NCBI RefSeq assembly: GCF_029873475.1
Contig: NZ_CP123499.1
Location: 2,356,001-2,420,000 of the forward strand
Length of the DNA stretch: 64,000 nt
Source: Arsenophonus sp. aPb
GTDB lineage: Bacteria > Pseudomonadota > Gammaproteobacteria > Enterobacterales > Enterobacteriaceae
Direction: 5' to 3'
In this document: piece by piece, positions 10,223 through 17,777 of the stretch
Layout: each line of letters starts with the position of its first letter
Numbering within the stretch: position 1 is the first letter of the stretch
The notes under the pieces: model-generated
The model's input: only the letters and a program-made list of their open reading frames with translations
Told to the model about the DNA's origin: nothing
Database searches by the model: none
Made by a program: the position numbers and the translations under genes

Positions 10223-10594
10223 TTACTTGATGCTATTTGATAAGATAAAGTTACGATAGTTTTCCAACATGTTAATAAAATCATCTAAACCACAAAATGC
10301 AATACTTTCATTATCGTAATAACACATCCCTTCTTCTAAATCTTCCGTTTGAAAATGTAACTGGTTAGCTCGGATCATGATTTCCTTATCATCCATAAAC
10401 AATGTATATTCACGCCCGATTTTTTTCCATTGACGACCACTACCTTTAATAGAACGATAACCTGTCTGGATCTGCTCTAACTGACATAAATCACCGTTAA
10501 TTTCCTCATTTAACCAATAACCAACTGCTTCATGATCCATTGAAAATCGAGCAATGACATGGCCTGTAACATTCTGCTGAAATTCATAATCCAT
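10223..10594 (-). CDS. yacL: UPF0231 family protein YacL
   Basis: 123 residues, matching E. coli YacL (120 residues) throughout: MDYEFQQNVTGHVIARFSMDH at the start, then REYTLFMDDKEIMIRANQL and an acidic EEGMCYYDNES stretch, ending in YRNFI. The function is unknown. The family is restricted to gammaproteobacteria and, as here, sits next to acnB in E. coli. It is soluble, acidic, and has no signal peptide or membrane segment. A ribosome binding site (GGAGAT) lies just before the ATG. Confidence 0.9.
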   Translation of the reverse strand: MDYEFQQNVTGHVIARFSMDHEAVGYWLNEEINGDLCQLEQIQTGYRSIKGSGRQWKKIGREYTLFMDDKEIMIRANQLHFQTEDLEEGMCYYDNESIAFCGLDDFINMLENYRNFILSNSIK

Positions 10595-10959
10595 ATCGCA
10601 TCTCCATCCTTTTACTCTAGTGCGACTTTAATTCGTCATTTAACCGCTCAAAATATTACCATTACAATAAAAATACTTTATTTTTCCGACAATATAAATA
10701 CACAGTTATTTATAGAAATATTCACTTAAAAATTGACGATTAGTAAGCGATAACTTGTTACCAATAAGTAAGGCCGGCTTAGCTTATTCTATACCACAAT
10801 GCCATTTTTAAGAGAGTTTATAACTATGTTTTGTTGTAGCGATAACTTTAAATGAGTAAGCTTTAATTAGGTTTGTGCAAAAACCATTTTCTTCATGAAT
10901 TAGCTAAATGACTGTCATTCACTATATGAAATATTTTATTTACTAAAAGGATTTAAATT
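10595..10959. other. Intergenic region between yacL and an unknown gene
   Basis: 365 non-coding bases. An imperfect hairpin lies at 10763-10788 (AATAAG and CTTATT arms around a GGCCGGC-rich core with G-T pairs). It should also hold the divergent promoters of yacL and the unknown plus-strand gene, which I cannot place. Confidence 0.4.
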
Positions 10960-11295
10960 ATGGATGTTAAAGAAATTAATGATAAATTAGATAAAATTAT
11001 AAAACGAGCATATGAAGATGGTAGAATTAATAACGAAGAAGTTCAGAATATTCGTGATGTAGCCGATCTTGTTTTTGAAAAAATCGTCATTGAAGCAGCC
11101 AACACTGGTAAAAATAACGTTATAACAGCATTCCAGAAATCATGTGATGTAACGGTTCAATTAATGCAAGATTCTTTTTTCAAATTGAAAAAAGAAAATC
11201 TTAATAGCTGTCAAAAAGATCTAGTTAAAACCGCATTTAATGCACAACTTACTTATATAAAAGCTAATTTCGATCGCTTTTTTAATTCACTTTAA
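10960..11295 (+). CDS. Hypothetical small helical protein
   Basis: 111 residues, preceded by AAGGA nine bases before the ATG. I do not recognise the family. The sequence (MDVKEINDKLDKIIKRAYED at the start) is rich in Lys, Glu, Asp and Asn and predicts almost entirely helical, with heptad-like spacing in the first half. It has two cysteines (in KSCDVTVQL and NSCQKDL), no signal peptide and no membrane segment. It replaces whatever separates yacL from acnB in relatives, and it converges with acnB. A lineage-specific or secreted protein is possible, but nothing in the sequence proves it. A well-placed ribosome binding site and an uninterrupted frame in an AT-rich gap support its being real. Confidence 0.6.
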   Translation: MDVKEINDKLDKIIKRAYEDGRINNEEVQNIRDVADLVFEKIVIEAANTGKNNVITAFQKSCDVTVQLMQDSFFKLKKENLNSCQKDLVKTAFNAQLTYIKANFDRFFNSL

Positions 11296-11371
11296 CAAAT
11301 CTAATTCAGTGTTGCTTGAAAAATAAGCAACTACATAAATAATAGATATAACGCTTAAAGTAGGTATAAAA

Positions 11372-11399
11372 CTTTAGATAACAGACAGAATAATCTAAA
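11372..11399 (-). terminator. Likely intrinsic terminator for acnB
   Basis: TTTAGAT (11373-11379) pairs with ATCTAAA (11393-11399). On the minus strand the stem is followed by G then TTTT. It lies about 70 bases past the acnB stop, just beyond the larger hairpin at 11401-11455. Confidence 0.5.
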
Positions 11400-11400
11400 C

Positions 11401-11455
11401 CTTATACCCTATTTCTGGATTACTTACAGTAAGAAATAATGTAATAGGGTATAAG
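11401..11455. repeat. Large inverted repeat between convergent genes
   Basis: CTTATACCCTAT (11401-11412) is perfectly complementary to ATAGGGTATAAG (11444-11455). A second small inverted repeat, CTTAC-A-GTAAG, sits in the loop. There is no T-run on either side. It could be an mRNA-stabilising 3' hairpin of acnB or a remnant of a small palindromic element. Confidence 0.6.
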
Positions 11456-11468
11456 AAAAGTTATTGTT

Positions 11469-14066
11469 TTAAACAGCAGACTGAAAAATTATTCTATCTG
11501 CTTTATCTGTATATTGAGGTAGTAAGTCAAAATTTAAGTATTGATAAATATTTTGGCTGTTATTACCCACGCCATTAATAAATTGCAAATACTCTTCCAC
11601 TGTTGGTAAATAGCCCAATAATGAAGCCACCGCAGCAAGTTCTGCTGATGCAAGAAAAACTTTGGCTCCCGTTCCTAATCGATTTGGGAAATTACGAGTA
11701 GAAGTTGAAACAACGGTTGCGCCATCCATAACACGCGCCTGATTACCCATACAGAGTGAACAACCAGGAATTTCAATTCGTGCACCACTTTTACCAAAAA
11801 TATTATAATAACCTTCTTCGATTAACTTGGTCGCATCCATTTTCGTCGGCGGAGCAATCCATAAGCGAGTGGGAATTTGCCCTTTATATCGCTCTAAAAG
11901 CTCACCTGCTGCACGGAAATGGCCAATATTAGTCATACAAGAGCCAATGAAAACCTCATCAATTTTTTCATGTGCCACTGATGATAATAAACGTGCATCA
12001 TCAGGATCATTCGGCGCACATAAAATGGGTTCGATTATTTCATTTAAATTAATTTCAATGATAGCCGCATAATCTGCATCGGCATCTGCGGTTAATAATT
12101 GCGGATCAGCCAACCATTTATTCATTGAATTAATGCGACGTTCAAGAGTACGGCGATCACCATATCCCTCAGCAATCATCCATTTCAATAATACAATATT
12201 AGATTGTAGATATTCGATAATCGGTTCTTTATCTAACTTGATTGTACAACCCGCTGCTGATCGTTCCGCCGAGGCATCTGCTAATTCAAACGCTTGTTCA
12301 ACTTTTAATTGTGGTAAGCCTTCAATTTCCAATATTCGGCCGGAAAAAATATTTTTTTTACCTTGCTTTTCGACTGTTAATAATCCCTGCTCAATAGCAT
12401 AGTAAGGAATTGCATGAACTAAATCGCGTAACGTGATACCCGGCTGCATTTGACCTTTAAAGCGGACTAATACCGATTCAGGCATATCTAGAGGCATAAC
12501 ACCCGTCGCCGCAGCAAAAGCAACTAAACCGGAACCAGCTGGGAATGAAATACCGATAGGAAAACGCGTGTGTGAATCCCCTCCCGTTCCTACTGTATCT
12601 GGCAGCAACATGCGATTTAACCAAGAATGAATAATGCCATCACCGGGACGCAAAGAAACCCCGCCACGATCCATAACAAAATCGGGTAAAGTATCATGAG
12701 TTGTCACATCGATAGGCTTTGGATAAGCAGCGGTATGACAAAATGACTGCATTACTAAATTGGCTGAAAAACCTAAACAAGCTAAATCTTTAAGTTCATC
12801 TCGTGTCATCGGCCCGGTAGTATCCTGCGAGCCAACCGACGTCATCTTGGGTTCACAGTATTCGCCAGGACGAATTCCAGGCTTATTACAAGCACGACCA
12901 ACCATTTTTTGTGCCAAGGTAAAGCCTCTGTCACTTTGTATAACTGATTTTGCCTGGCGAAATACTTCACTAATAGGCAAGCCCATAGACTCTCGCGCTT
13001 TTGCCGTCAATCCGCGGCCAATAATCAACGCAATCCGCCCACCAGCTCGCACTTCATCAAGTAAAACGTCAGTTTTTAATGCAAAGGTTGCTAATAACGC
13101 ATTAGTGGCATGACAGCGGATTTCTCCTTTATAGGGATAAATATCAATCACATCTCCCATATTAAGTGAAGTCACATCAACTTCAATTGGCAGAGCGCCC
13201 GCATCTTGCATGGTATTAAAAAATATTGGCGCAATCTTTCCGCCCAACACAACGCCACCATTACGTTTATTAGGTACAAAAGGAATATCTTTGCCCATAA
13301 ACCATATTACTGAATTGGCTGCTGATTTTCGCGAAGAGCCTGTACCGACAACATCACCCACATAAGCTAATGGAAAACTTTTTTTATTCAATGTTTCAAT
13401 CTGCTTGATGGGCCCAATAACACCAAGCTCATCTGGTATAATGCCATCACGGGCATTTTTAAGCATTGCTTGTGCATGTAACGGAATATCCGGTCGTGAC
13501 CAAGCATCAGGTGCTGGTGATAAATCATCAGTATTCGTTTCACCCGTTACCTTAAAGACAGTTACAGTTAGTTTTTCTGCTAATGCAGGCCGCTCAAGAA
13601 ACCATTCGGCATTTGCCCACGAGCCTAACACTTGACGCGCATATGTATTGCCCATATTTGCTTTTTCTTCTACATCATAGAAGTTATCAAACATTAATAA
13701 AGTATGGGATAAGGCTTTGGCTGCTATTGGTGCCAATTGTTCATCATCCAACGCATCAATTAATGGGTGGATATTATAACCACCCTGCATAGTACCTAAT
13801 AACTCTATCGCTTTTGTTGAGGTAAGTAAGGTGGAATATGTTTTTCCTTGTGCGATAGCAGCTAAGAAGTCAGCTTTTACATAAGCAGCTTCATCAACAC
13901 CTGGAGGAATACGATTACTTAACAGATCCAATAGAAAATTTTTTTCAGTTTCAGGCGGGTTTTTTATTAATTCAACTAACTTAGCAACTTGGGTAGCATT
14001 CAGTGGCTTAGGTATTATTCCTTGTGCCGCACGTTCAGCTACGTGCTCACGGTACTCTTTTAGCAC
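11469..14066 (-). CDS. acnB: Aconitate hydratase B
   Basis: 865 residues, equal in length to E. coli AcnB. It isomerises citrate to isocitrate in the TCA cycle and can act as an iron-sensing RNA-binding protein when its cluster is lost. The N-terminal HEAT-like domain (MLKEYREHVAERAAQGIIPK) and swivel domain come first, as is typical of the B type. The [4Fe-4S] ligands appear in GSCMTNIGHF and CSLCMGNQARV near the C terminus. The start is GTG at 14066, preceded by GAGGAGA at good spacing; E. coli uses ATG in the same place. It is monocistronic, followed by hairpins and separated from lpdA by 450 bases. Confidence 0.97.
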   Translation of the reverse strand: MLKEYREHVAERAAQGIIPKPLNATQVAKLVELIKNPPETEKNFLLDLLSNRIPPGVDEAAYVKADFLAAIAQGKTYSTLLTSTKAIELLGTMQGGYNIHPLIDALDDEQLAPIAAKALSHTLLMFDNFYDVEEKANMGNTYARQVLGSWANAEWFLERPALAEKLTVTVFKVTGETNTDDLSPAPDAWSRPDIPLHAQAMLKNARDGIIPDELGVIGPIKQIETLNKKSFPLAYVGDVVGTGSSRKSAANSVIWFMGKDIPFVPNKRNGGVVLGGKIAPIFFNTMQDAGALPIEVDVTSLNMGDVIDIYPYKGEIRCHATNALLATFALKTDVLLDEVRAGGRIALIIGRGLTAKARESMGLPISEVFRQAKSVIQSDRGFTLAQKMVGRACNKPGIRPGEYCEPKMTSVGSQDTTGPMTRDELKDLACLGFSANLVMQSFCHTAAYPKPIDVTTHDTLPDFVMDRGGVSLRPGDGIIHSWLNRMLLPDTVGTGGDSHTRFPIGISFPAGSGLVAFAAATGVMPLDMPESVLVRFKGQMQPGITLRDLVHAIPYYAIEQGLLTVEKQGKKNIFSGRILEIEGLPQLKVEQAFELADASAERSAAGCTIKLDKEPIIEYLQSNIVLLKWMIAEGYGDRRTLERRINSMNKWLADPQLLTADADADYAAIIEINLNEIIEPILCAPNDPDDARLLSSVAHEKIDEVFIGSCMTNIGHFRAAGELLERYKGQIPTRLWIAPPTKMDATKLIEEGYYNIFGKSGARIEIPGCSLCMGNQARVMDGATVVSTSTRNFPNRLGTGAKVFLASAELAAVASLLGYLPTVEEYLQFINGVGNNSQNIYQYLNFDLLPQYTDKADRIIFQSAV

Positions 14067-14437
14067 GACGTTCTCCTCAATTGATTTTAATTTATATACC
14101 TGGCTATCAATATCTCAAATAGAAAATGAAGTGCCTGGTCAGAGGAATTGGCTTAACATAATTTTACATCTATCAATTATGCCCAGTATGGAACATCCAG
14201 AATAACAGAATTTAATTATACTGTTAATTTATTTACATACCTCCAACATTCATCAAGATCAATATATATTGATACATTTTTTATCCTAACTTATTCCTAT
14301 TTTACGTATAAAAATTTATCCATTAATAGCAAAAATAGTTTGTTTTTTATAATAATTTGTAATAACTAGTTAATTTTATTAAATAACAAACATTTCAATT
14401 GAATAAACGATTAATCTTACTTTTCAATCAAAAAAAT
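14067..14437. other. Intergenic region upstream of acnB
   Basis: AT-rich and non-coding. It should contain the acnB promoter. A perfect 16-base palindrome (ATCAATATATATTGAT) sits at 14258-14273, about 190 bases upstream of the start, and could be an operator. Its half-site order is the reverse of an FNR box, so I do not assign a regulator. Confidence 0.4.
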
Positions 14438-14468
14438 AGCTCCCTTATTTAAATCAAATAAAGGAGCT
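14438..14468 (-). terminator. Intrinsic terminator of the pdh operon after lpdA
   Basis: AGCTCCCTTATTT (14438-14450) pairs with AAATAAAGGAGCT (14456-14468) with one mismatch and a 5-base loop. On the minus strand it is followed by ATTTTTTT. It lies 50 bases beyond the lpdA stop. Confidence 0.88.
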
Positions 14469-14517
14469 AGTAACAAATCAAATAATTTTCACAACAAATT
14501 TATTTTATTGAAATAAA

Positions 14518-15942
14518 TTATTTTTTCTTCGCTTTAGGATTAGGTAAATCAGTAATACTTCCTTCAAATACTTCAGCAGCCATACCAATTGACTCGTATA
14601 ATGTAGGGTGAGCATGAATGGTCAATGCAATATCTTCTGCATCACAGCCCATTTCAATCGCTAAACCAATTTCACCGAGTAATTCGCCACCATTAACACC
14701 GACGACCGCTCCACCAATAACACGGTGAGTTTCCTTATCAAAAATAAGCTTGGTCATACCCTCTGAACAATCAGATGCAATAGCACGACCAGAAGCAGCC
14801 CATGGGAAAGAGGCCACTTCATAACTAATACCTTTTTCTTTAGCTTCTTTCTCCGTCAAACCAACCCAGGCAACCTCCGGCTCAGTATAAGCAATTGAAG
14901 GGATAACTTTTGGATCAAAATAGTGTTTCAAACCAGAGATCACCTCAGCCGCCACATGACCTTCATGGACACCTTTATGAGCCAACATTGGTTGGCCAAC
15001 TATGTCACCAATCGCATAAATATGAGGCACATTGGTACGCATCTGTTTGTCTGTATGGATAAAACCGCGCTCATCCACTTCGACTCCTGCTCTACCCGCA
15101 TCAATCAATTTGCCATTGGGTACACGACCAATTGCCACTAAAACTGCATCATAGCGCTGTGGTTTTGCCGGCGCCTTTTTGCCTTCCATTGTGACATAGA
15201 TACCATCTTTTTTAGCTTCAACCGCAGTCACTTTAGTCTCAAGCATTAAATTAAACTTCTTACTTATCTGTTTAGTAAAAAGTTTAACAATATCCTTATC
15301 GGCTGCGGGGATAACCTGGTCGAACATTTCCACAACATCAATTTCCGATCCTAATGCATGATATACGGTCCCCATTTCTAAACCAATGATACCACCGCCC
15401 ATCACTAGCATACGCTTGGGAACTTTTTTTAGTTGTAAAGCATCAGTAGAATCCCACACACGAGGATCATCATGTGGAATAAATGGAAGTTGGATCGGAC
15501 GTGAACCTGCTGCAATAATGGCATTGTCAAAGTTTATCGTCGTTACTTCTTTTTCACCTTCAACAACCAGTGTATTCGCGCCGGTAAATTTACCTAAGCC
15601 ATTAACAACTTTAACTTTACGGCCTTTTGCCATTCCTGCTAGACCGGTTGTCAATTGACCAATAACTTTTTCTTTCCACAGCCTTACTTTATCGATATCG
15701 GTTTTCGGTTCACCAAATACAATCCCATGTGCTGCCAATGCCTTGGCTTCTTCAATAACTTTTGCAACATGTAATAATGCTTTGGAAGGAATACAACCGA
15801 CATTGAGACAAACACCGCCTAATGTCGCATAACGCTCGACTAAAACTGTTTCTAAACCCAGATCTGCACAGCGAAAAGCTGCTGAATAACCCGCAGGGCC
15901 CGCACCTAGAACCACTACTTGGGTTTTAATTTCAGTACTCAT
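14518..15942 (-). CDS. lpdA: Dihydrolipoamide dehydrogenase (E3)
   Basis: 474 residues, nearly identical in layout to E. coli Lpd. This FAD enzyme reoxidises dihydrolipoamide for the pyruvate and 2-oxoglutarate dehydrogenase complexes and the glycine cleavage system. The FAD-binding GAGPAG is near residue 13 and the redox-active disulfide is Cys45/Cys50 in GGVCLNVGCIPSKA. The NAD-binding GGGIIGLEMG is mid-protein, and the catalytic His is in IHAHPTLYES near the C terminus. Two ATGs are adjacent. AAGAGG lies about two bases before the first and five before the second, so the second (15942) is preferred; it also gives the E. coli N terminus. It is downstream of aceF behind a hairpin, so it may have its own promoter as in E. 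coli. Confidence 0.97.
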   Translation of the reverse strand: MSTEIKTQVVVLGAGPAGYSAAFRCADLGLETVLVERYATLGGVCLNVGCIPSKALLHVAKVIEEAKALAAHGIVFGEPKTDIDKVRLWKEKVIGQLTTGLAGMAKGRKVKVVNGLGKFTGANTLVVEGEKEVTTINFDNAIIAAGSRPIQLPFIPHDDPRVWDSTDALQLKKVPKRMLVMGGGIIGLEMGTVYHALGSEIDVVEMFDQVIPAADKDIVKLFTKQISKKFNLMLETKVTAVEAKKDGIYVTMEGKKAPAKPQRYDAVLVAIGRVPNGKLIDAGRAGVEVDERGFIHTDKQMRTNVPHIYAIGDIVGQPMLAHKGVHEGHVAAEVISGLKHYFDPKVIPSIAYTEPEVAWVGLTEKEAKEKGISYEVASFPWAASGRAIASDCSEGMTKLIFDKETHRVIGGAVVGVNGGELLGEIGLAIEMGCDAEDIALTIHAHPTLYESIGMAAEVFEGSITDLPNPKAKKK

Positions 15943-16118
15943 CATGACCTCTTACTTTTGTTGTCCGGCGGGTCAGACGAAAAAATTTATAACCACCGAG
16001 ACGTGTGTACTACAGGCAGTTTACAGAATTGTTAACATTCTTGAAAGCACTCGAACGTGACAGAACTCTCAACCTATAGGATGAAATAGAAAAAATTCTG
16101 TAACTACTAATAATAAAA

Positions 16119-16141
16119 TAGACCGACATTCTGCCGGTCTA
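16119..16141 (-). terminator. Intrinsic terminator after aceF
   Basis: TAGACCGAC (16119-16127) pairs with GCCGGTCTA (16133-16141), with one G-U pair and a 5-base loop. On the minus strand it is followed by TTTTATTA. It starts right at the aceF stop, so aceEF messages can end before lpdA. Confidence 0.85.
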
Positions 16142-16145
16142 TAAA

Positions 16146-17765
16146 TCACATAACCAAACGGCGAATATCACTCATTAACTGTGCAATACGAGTGACGAAA
16201 CGCGCGCCGTCTGCACCATCAATAACACGATGATCAAAGGATAGTGACATAGGTAATATCAGACGAGAAATAAATTCACTACCATTCCATACTGGTTTTA
16301 TTGATGAGCGAGATAGCCCCATAATAGCCACTTCTGGCGCATTAATAATGGGTGTAAAACTCGTTGTACCAATACCACCTAAGCTAGAAATGGTAAAGCT
16401 GCCACCTTGCATATCAGACGCAGTCAACTTGCCGGCACGCGCTTTCTTCGATACTTCCATCAATTCTTTTGAAAGCTCGATAATGCCTTTCTTATTAACA
16501 TCGCGAATAACAGGCACCACTAAACCATTTGGTGTATCAACGGCGATACCAATATGAACATATTTTTTTAATGTTAAACGCTGAGCATCCTCAGAAATCG
16601 AACTATTGAAACGAGGCATTTCTTCTAATGCTCGAGCAACCGCTTTCATGACAAAAACTAACGGTGTAATTTTTATCCCCGTTTGCAACTTTTCCATCTC
16701 TTTATTTTGCTGCTTGCGGAAAGCTTCTACTTCGGTAATATCAGCATCTTCCATAACGGTGACATGCGGGATCATTACCCAGTTACGACTCAAGTTAGCA
16801 CTAGATATCTTTTGAATGCGACCGAGTTCAACTTCTTCAACTTCACCAAATTTACTAAAATCAACTTTTGGCCATGGTAGCATGCCTGGCAAACCACCCG
16901 CTGTTGTCGCTCCAGCTTCAGAACGTTTTACCGCTTCTTTCACATAAGCCTGAACGTCTTCACGCAGAATGCGACCTTTACGCCCAGTTCCTTTTACCTT
17001 AGCCAAATTGATACCAAATTCACGCGCTAAACGGCGAATAAGCGGTGTTGCATGTACATACGCATCATTTTCAATAAATTCATTCTTAGTCTCAGAAATA
17101 CCACTAGCCTTTGCAGTAGATGAAACTTGAGGCTCTTCAGAAGATGGGACTGCAGATTTCGTTGCTATTTCAGCGCTGCTAGCTTCTGCACTGGCAGTTG
17201 GCGAAGCTACGGTGGCATCAACTGCAAAAATCATAATAAGTGAACCAGTTTTAACTTTATCACCTTTTGCAATTTTGATCTCTTTGACTTCACCAGCAAA
17301 CTGTGCAGGCACTTCCATCGATGCCTTTTCGCCTTCTACCGTAATTAGTGATTGCTCAACGGAAATTTTATCACCAACGTTAACCATTACATCAGTAACT
17401 TCAACTTCATCATTACCAATATCCGGTACAATAACTTCCTTTAATTCACTTTTTGCTTGAGCTACATCTTTGCTATCTGCTTTATCTGAGTTTGAATCTG
17501 AGGCTGTTTTAGCACTAACTTCCGGCGCTTTTTCTTCTGTATCAAAAACCATGATCAACTTGCCGGTTGCCACTTTATCACCAACTGCTACTTTAATTTC
17601 TTTGACAACCCCAGCCTGTGGTGACGGAACTTCCATTGACGCCTTTTCACCTTCTACGGTAATTAACGACTGCTCAACATCAACTTTATCGCCCACTTTT
17701 ACCATAATTTCGGTAACTTCAACTTCATCTGCACCAATATCAGGAACGTTAATTTCAATAGACAT
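16146..17765 (-). CDS. aceF: Pyruvate dehydrogenase E2, dihydrolipoyl acetyltransferase
   Basis: 539 residues, the core acetyltransferase of the pyruvate dehydrogenase complex. There are two N-terminal lipoyl domains, with lipoylated Lys41 and Lys147, both in VEGEKASMEVP. E. coli has three, so one has been lost or never gained here. Ala/Ser-rich linkers follow each lipoyl domain. The peripheral subunit-binding domain is around residues 236-275 (HATPLIRRLAREFGINLAKV). The catalytic domain ends in SFDHRVIDGADGARF with catalytic His512 and Asp516. AGAGGT precedes the ATG. The gene starts 12 bases after aceE, in the same operon. Confidence 0.96.
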   Translation of the reverse strand: MSIEINVPDIGADEVEVTEIMVKVGDKVDVEQSLITVEGEKASMEVPSPQAGVVKEIKVAVGDKVATGKLIMVFDTEEKAPEVSAKTASDSNSDKADSKDVAQAKSELKEVIVPDIGNDEVEVTDVMVNVGDKISVEQSLITVEGEKASMEVPAQFAGEVKEIKIAKGDKVKTGSLIMIFAVDATVASPTASAEASSAEIATKSAVPSSEEPQVSSTAKASGISETKNEFIENDAYVHATPLIRRLAREFGINLAKVKGTGRKGRILREDVQAYVKEAVKRSEAGATTAGGLPGMLPWPKVDFSKFGEVEEVELGRIQKISSANLSRNWVMIPHVTVMEDADITEVEAFRKQQNKEMEKLQTGIKITPLVFVMKAVARALEEMPRFNSSISEDAQRLTLKKYVHIGIAVDTPNGLVVPVIRDVNKKGIIELSKELMEVSKKARAGKLTASDMQGGSFTISSLGGIGTTSFTPIINAPEVAIMGLSRSSIKPVWNGSEFISRLILPMSLSFDHRVIDGADGARFVTRIAQLMSDIRRLVM

Positions 17766-17777
17766 TGATTTTACCTC

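Noticed and set aside
12760..13113. Plus-strand open frame of 117 codons inside acnB
   Set aside because: Antisense shadow of a conserved enzyme gene.
14258..14273. FNR site upstream of acnB
   Set aside because: The palindrome is ATCAAT...ATTGAT, the reverse of the FNR half-site order TTGAT...ATCAA.
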